DNA of 64,000 nucleotides from NCBI RefSeq assembly GCF_042944905.1, contig NZ_CP168496.1:3348001-3412000 (forward strand), in the 5' to 3' direction. Positions 60,160 through 64,000 of this stretch are shown here, one piece after another. This stretch comes from Psychrobacillus sp042944905. GTDB lineage: Bacteria > Bacillota > Bacilli > Bacillales_A > Planococcaceae. A program made the position numbers and the translations under genes. The notes beneath the pieces were generated by a model, which had not been told where the DNA came from, ran no database searches, and worked only from the letters and a program-made list of their open reading frames with translations. Position 1 is the stretch's first letter. Every line of letters starts with the position of its first letter.

Positions 60160-60600
60160 TTGGATATAAAAAATGACATCACTATTGATATGTTATTAGA
60201 CATCTATTATGAGGTTTCTAAGAAAATGTCGAGCCAACGAGCAAAAGCATTGGCTGAACACTTAAGAAAAATTGATCTAACGCTCAACCAATATTTAATT
60301 TTAAGTATTATTGAACATGATGGTGCTAGCTTATCAATCTATTTGGCAGAGAAATTAAGATTAAAAGCAGCTTCCATTACGTATTTAGTTGACTCATTAG
60401 AAAAGAGAGGATTGGTCAAACGAGTTGACAATCCTGAAGATCGGAGAAGTCATTATATTAATTTAACGGACGAAGGGATAAAAGTTATGTCTTTTCCGAT
60501 GAAAGACACTGTTATTACTCAATTTTTTAAAAAAATGGACCAAGATGAGTTAGAAATGTTCTATTTCATGTTGCGTTTGTTAAATAGGAAAATTACTTAA
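60160..60600 (+). CDS. MarR-family transcriptional regulator
   Basis: A 146-residue winged helix-turn-helix regulator. The core is LTLNQYLILSIIEHDGASLS, IYLAEKLRLKAASITYLVDSLEKRGLV and the wing VDNPEDRRSHYINLTDEG. TTG at 60160 lies behind AGAGGTGG, whereas the frame's GTG 60151 is inside that site and is rejected. It precedes a membrane protein gene by 33 bases and probably controls its expression. Confidence 0.9.
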   Translation: MDIKNDITIDMLLDIYYEVSKKMSSQRAKALAEHLRKIDLTLNQYLILSIIEHDGASLSIYLAEKLRLKAASITYLVDSLEKRGLVKRVDNPEDRRSHYINLTDEGIKVMSFPMKDTVITQFFKKMDQDELEMFYFMLRLLNRKIT

Positions 60601-60633
60601 AATTTATTATTATTTAGATAGGAATGTGAGATT

Positions 60634-61884
60634 TTGAAAACATTATTAAAAGTTAAATTTGCCTGGTTTCCGGTTTGGTCTACTGCTTTACTTATGTTAA
60701 GCATGATCAGTATCTATTTACCAGTGTTTGGTGGAAATGAACAAAAAATGACCAATTTCCCGCTCATCATTGTGAGTGAGGATGAAGAATTTGAATCCTC
60801 CGATATGGGAAAAGCAATGATAAATAACTTAACGGAACAACAGGATGGCCATTCTATTCAATGGAAGATTGAATCAAGTGAAAAAAATGCTGTTCAAGCA
60901 ATTAAAGAAAATAAAGCTTACGGGGCATTGGTAATTCCAGCTGATTTTTCTCAATCACTTTCTGTCTTAAAAAGTGATTTAATGGCAGAGCAAACAGAAG
61001 GAAAACCTGCCGAGATGAAGATTCTGATTAATGAAGGTGGAGGACAGATGGCTACATCCATTGCAGCAAATGTACTTGAGTCCATCGCTTCCTCTACATC
61101 TTCAGCTGTAAGTAATACATTAAAAGATACAATGTCACAACAGGGGTTACACGTTTCCCCACTCGTAACCTCATTATTAGACGAACCCATCGAATATTCA
61201 TCTTCCAATGTTCTAGGATTGTCTACTAATGTAAATAAAGGGATGACACCTTTCATGATGGTACTCGTCGCTTCGATTACAGGACTTATGGGTGCACAAA
61301 TGATTCAAGGTTATTTAGGGGGTATAAGCGAAGGAATTAGAAAAGCAGGATATCCTTTAAGCAATTCAAAATTACTACTTACCGAAATACTTCTTGGAGT
61401 AATATTAGCGTTCCTTGTATCTTCCACATTACAGTTAGCGGTGTTCGGGGTCTTTGGTAGTGCCCACTCAACTTCCATTTGGAATATTTTCTTCTTTACA
61501 CTTCTATGTAGTATGACCATGTTCTTTATGTTTAAAGTGATTGGCTTACTTTTCGGTAAATGGGGTATGCTTGTTATGTTCCCTATTAACATTTTAGGAA
61601 TTTTCGCAAGCGGAGGCGCCATTCCACTTGCTACTTTACCAGCATTCCATCATTTTTTCAGCCTTTTCCTACCTACTCGTTACATGGTTGACGGAATGAG
61701 ATCGTTGCTATTTTATGGTGGCAACATGCAATCCGGACTTGGCACTGCACTATGGGTAATTTCAATTTATTTGGTAGCATTCCTTGCTGTGTGTATGATC
61801 TTCCTAATTCGTTCAACTAAAAAAGGAAGTCCTTCCAAAGCGGGCTCTCTCGATAAGCATGCAGATCAAACGGTCGCTTTATAA
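60634..61884 (+). CDS. YhgE/Pip-like ABC-2-type membrane protein
   Basis: A 416-residue membrane protein. One N-terminal hydrophobic segment is followed by an extracellular domain of about 170 residues (FPLIIVSEDEEFESSDMGKA, then AIKENKAYGALVIPADFSQS) and about five or six C-terminal membrane segments. This matches the YhgE/Pip and ABC-2 permease layout. It is probably an exporter for toxic or surface compounds regulated by the adjacent MarR protein. It starts at TTG with a weak AGGAATG site. No ATPase gene is next to it. Confidence 0.8.
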   Translation: MKTLLKVKFAWFPVWSTALLMLSMISIYLPVFGGNEQKMTNFPLIIVSEDEEFESSDMGKAMINNLTEQQDGHSIQWKIESSEKNAVQAIKENKAYGALVIPADFSQSLSVLKSDLMAEQTEGKPAEMKILINEGGGQMATSIAANVLESIASSTSSAVSNTLKDTMSQQGLHVSPLVTSLLDEPIEYSSSNVLGLSTNVNKGMTPFMMVLVASITGLMGAQMIQGYLGGISEGIRKAGYPLSNSKLLLTEILLGVILAFLVSSTLQLAVFGVFGSAHSTSIWNIFFFTLLCSMTMFFMFKVIGLLFGKWGMLVMFPINILGIFASGGAIPLATLPAFHHFFSLFLPTRYMVDGMRSLLFYGGNMQSGLGTALWVISIYLVAFLAVCMIFLIRSTKKGSPSKAGSLDKHADQTVAL

Positions 61885-61893
61885 TTAAAATAG

Positions 61894-61935
61894 CTGTTTC
61901 TAAATGATTAGCTTCATACAATCATTTAGAAACAG
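61894..61935 (+). terminator. Intrinsic terminator
   Basis: Perfect 15-base stem CTGTTTCTAAATGAT / ATCATTTAGAAACAG followed by TTTTCTTTTT, just after the YhgE-like gene. Confidence 0.9.
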
Positions 61936-61960
61936 TTTTCTTTTTATTCATTTCCGCATT

Positions 61961-62056
61961 TTATAGCGTTTTTCTATTAGAATCGAGTAACCACTCCAGT
62001 TTATGATCCGCGCGTAGTAGGACTTGTTTGATTTGCTTGATTTGTTCTTCTTTCAT
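61961..62056 (-). other. Small open frame of 31 codons, doubtful
   Basis: ATG 62056 to TAA 61961 reads MKEEQIKQIKQVLLRADHKL and an EWLLDSNRKTL tail. It is charged and helical like a real peptide, but no ribosome site is seen and a stop lies seven codons upstream in the same frame. It is either a remnant or a small peptide. Confidence 0.3.
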
Positions 62057-62096
62057 TTTTTGTACTTGTTATTTCATGTCAAGAGTTTAGATATAA

Positions 62097-62127
62097 AAGC
62101 AGACTCACTATGTTAGTGGGTCTGCTT
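62097..62127. terminator. Intrinsic terminator
   Basis: Twelve-base stem AAGCAGACTCAC / GTGGGTCTGCTT with a G-T pair and a 7-base loop; the + tail is CTCTATTTAT and the minus tail TTATATC. It lies about 70 bases after the SEC-C gene stop. Confidence 0.75.
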
Positions 62128-62195
62128 CTCTATTTATGAAAGATTCAATTAGATCACTAAAAATAAGTTAAATGCATTAATAATTTTTGACTTTA

Positions 62196-63341
62196 TCAGC
62201 CACAGCACTTCTTATATTTTTTGCCACTTCCACATGGACAAGGGTCGTTTCTGCCTATTTTTTCGGAAACAGCTGGTTCTAATTTTTTAATCGTTTGCTT
62301 AAAATGAGCTTCGCTCTCGAATGCGAGTGCTTTCCAGTCTTCCATATCCGGATGGGTACGCCCCATAATTTTATAAAAACTATACAACATGTGCTCTAGC
62401 TCGATCATCCCGCCAAAATATTCTTTGTTCCAGAAGTCCTCCATAAGAGGAAATGCTTTTTCTGAAAAATGTATTGCAAGAGATTCAAGGACTAGTTCTT
62501 TTCCAGCTTCGTCTAACTTTGGATAGCACTTCACTAATACATCTTCGGCGCTTTTTGTTTTTGTTTCTTTCAAGATTCCCAATGCGAATATACACGTGTC
62601 TTCCTTCATTGCATATGGAGCTACTGCATGTACAACTTCATCTGATTGAAACTTACTTAATGACTCCGCCACTTCTTCTAACAAAATATCTTCATCACGT
62701 TCAAGTAAACTTGCAAGGGTCGGAATATGCTCAGTTAATTGTAAAATACCAACTGCTCTCACACCTAAAATCCCATAGATAGAAAACCAATCGTCCTCCA
62801 ATTCGTTTTTAAGGATAACGTCAACTTCTTGCGCATTATAAGAACCTTTTTCTATAAGTACCTCTTGCATCTTTTTCGCTTTTTGGAACTCAAGCGCATT
62901 AAAGGCATCTCCTTCGATGTTTCTAACCATCTCCATATACGCATCCCAAAGTGTGTCTTCATCAGCCGACAATAATGATTGGCAAAACGAAATGTATTCC
63001 TCTCCGATATAAGGAGTAAGTTTATCCTCATTCTCTACTATTAATTTTGCAGGTAGATTCATAATGTATTGTAGTACTAAATGTCGATGTGTTGTTGGTA
63101 CTTTTTCGAGTAGCTCTAGTAAGATCGGAAAGGATTTTTCATTAACATTTTTCTCCTGACCCCAGATTAATAGGAAGTTTCTTTCCTCCTTTTCTGCATG
63201 GAGTGCATTCGTAAGCAGCTCATTTACAACTTCTGCTGGCGTATACGGAAATTCGTGCAATGCAAAAGATGCAAACTCTCGTACAATTTTCTCTTCATCG
63301 TTTATATACGGTGTTATTTTATTTAAAAATGTTGTTTGCAT
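62196..63341 (-). CDS. Helical-repeat protein with a C-terminal SEC-C zinc motif
   Basis: A 381-residue cytoplasmic protein made of alpha-helical, HEAT-like repeats (acidic, Leu-rich; for example HIPTLASLLERDEDILLEEV, SLSKFQSDEVVHAVAPYAM). It ends in the SEC-C tail IGRNDPCPCGSGKKYKKCCG, with three Cys in CPCGSG...CC spacing. The same tail closes the protein at 51199, although the bodies are unrelated. SEC-C tails bind zinc and interact with SecB or ribosomes in SecA. The function is unknown. Confidence 0.75.
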   Translation of the reverse strand: MQTTFLNKITPYINDEEKIVREFASFALHEFPYTPAEVVNELLTNALHAEKEERNFLLIWGQEKNVNEKSFPILLELLEKVPTTHRHLVLQYIMNLPAKLIVENEDKLTPYIGEEYISFCQSLLSADEDTLWDAYMEMVRNIEGDAFNALEFQKAKKMQEVLIEKGSYNAQEVDVILKNELEDDWFSIYGILGVRAVGILQLTEHIPTLASLLERDEDILLEEVAESLSKFQSDEVVHAVAPYAMKEDTCIFALGILKETKTKSAEDVLVKCYPKLDEAGKELVLESLAIHFSEKAFPLMEDFWNKEYFGGMIELEHMLYSFYKIMGRTHPDMEDWKALAFESEAHFKQTIKKLEPAVSEKIGRNDPCPCGSGKKYKKCCG

Positions 63342-63534
63342 TTTGTTTCCCCTTTTCTTATTTACTATTGTTCTAATACGTCTAGTGGATTTCTAGGATT
63401 TATAAAAGGACGAGCTAAACGAACTTGGCCATTCTAATTGGGATTTGCTTAGTGCAGGAATATGCACTACCAATTCTACTTCTATTAGATTCTTCTATTT
63501 TATTGCTATTAGTATACCAAAAGGTCCTATAGTA

Positions 63535-63570
63535 TTACAGGTGCCTGGCATTACAGGTGCCTGGCACTTG
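63535..63570. repeat. Short direct repeat ACAGGTGCCTGGCA
   Basis: Two copies start 16 bases apart (63537 and 63553), each containing the palindromic GTGCCTGGCA core. This motif is common in intergenic regions of Bacillus relatives. Nothing else was recognised in 63342-63659. Confidence 0.6.
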
Positions 63571-63630
63571 TAATATATTGTCCATAAAATGGATTTTTAG
63601 TTAAGTTTTTTGCTATAAAACATAAAACGA

Positions 63631-63654
63631 GCTCCTAACCATAATGCTAGGAGC
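63631..63654 (-). terminator. Intrinsic terminator of the phosphate-binding protein gene
   Basis: GCTCCTA / TAGGAGC stem with a 10-base loop and a minus-strand tail CGTTTTATG. Confidence 0.65.
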
Positions 63655-63659
63655 CCGTG

Positions 63660-64000
63660 TCATTCACTTATAGGTACATAACCAGTTTTTTCAACTAACC
63701 CTTGGCCTTGTGGTGACAATATCCATTCGATCAATTTCTCCACATTCGGATTTTCTGTTCCTGCAGTGACTATATAAAACTCTGATGTAATTGGATATGC
63801 ACCAGACAGAATAGTTTCTTGCGTTGGTGCGACGTCATCTATTTCTAATAATTTTATTTGATTGTTTTTCACCATTTCTGTTGAATAGAATCTAAATGTA
63901 TAGCCGATTGCATTTTTATAGTTTTTATACTTTGATACTTCATTAATAATACCGCCCATTCCTGTCGCAATATCTTCCGACGGAGCTTCCTTTATAGGGA
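63660..64000 (-). CDS. PstS-like phosphate-binding protein, partial (N-terminus beyond the right edge)
   Basis: The frame is open to the window edge; about 113 C-terminal residues are visible. They contain EDIATGMGGIINEVSKYKNY, IGYTFRFYSTEM, PTQETILSGAYPITSEFYIV and WILSPQGQGLVEKTGYVPIS, the hallmarks of PstS-type phosphate ABC transporter binding proteins. An internal ATG at 63959 is not the true start. The transporter genes pstCAB would be expected downstream in the usual order, but are not there: only a terminator follows, so this may be an orphan or a last gene. Confidence 0.85.
   Translation of the reverse strand, partial: PIKEAPSEDIATGMGGIINEVSKYKNYKNAIGYTFRFYSTEMVKNNQIKLLEIDDVAPTQETILSGAYPITSEFYIVTAGTENPNVEKLIEWILSPQGQGLVEKTGYVPISE

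Noticed and set aside
63660..63959. Stand-alone 99-residue protein starting at 63959
   Set aside because: The frame stays open to the window edge with PstS-like sequence, so the ATG is internal to a longer gene.

Overview
This is a low-GC Firmicutes chromosome segment. Genes have strong GGAGG ribosome sites and frequent TTG/GTG starts. It carries LysM-3D and SEC-C proteins, YugN- and YqeY-like proteins, a cold-shock protein and a His-rich protein that may be a spore coat component. Gene families and interspersed repeats fit a Bacillaceae/Planococcaceae organism of the Lysinibacillus, Psychrobacillus or Sporosarcina type. The genus is inferred and not proven. No rRNA, tRNA or CRISPR array was found.

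Layout. 1-2966: urease structural genes ureA-ureB-ureC (ureC runs off the left edge), divergent from a urea channel gene. 3.1-9.4 kb: a yugN-like gene, then an operon for an ABC importer with an alkaline-phosphatase-superfamily enzyme and a PHP-domain phosphoesterase. 9.8-17.5 kb: a complete four-gene Wadjet operon (jetD-jetA-jetB-jetC), bracketed by intergenic arrays with a 21-bp period. 17.8-20.9 kb: purU, a LysM-3D cell-wall protein, a LysE exporter and an Lrp regulator. 21-25.4 kb: a decayed 3D-gene remnant, a His-rich protein, a Mn/Zn ABC importer with an MntR-like operator, a second 21-bp-period array and an MFS gene remnant.

25.6-42 kb is an accessory, defence-like stretch. It holds an XRE-ImmA/IrrE protein with an unknown partner, a YejK-like nucleoid protein, a helicase/nuclease/LexA-protease fusion, a MazG-like hydrolase overlapping a PLD-helicase, a NERD-HRDC protein, an intact and a wrecked Rpn nuclease gene, decayed gene remnants and several families of interspersed palindromes. 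42-51 kb contains yqeY, an insertion sequence with a split transposase, two related secreted Excalibur proteins (one with a ComEC-like metallo-beta-lactamase domain), an oxidoreductase, a hemolysin III protein, a csp gene with a terminator-like leader hairpin, and an ISLre2 element inserted just upstream of the csp promoter. 51-64 kb is ordinary metabolism: SEC-C proteins, a LacI-controlled oligosaccharide uptake operon with a debranching-type glycosidase, VOC and MarR proteins, a YhgE-like membrane protein, and the C-terminus of a phosphate-binding protein at the right edge.

The most unusual gene is 30489-32927, an SF1 helicase fused to a PD-(D/E)XK-like nuclease domain and a complete LexA/UmuD-type self-cleaving domain. 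That architecture suggests a DNA-damage-switched nuclease-helicase.
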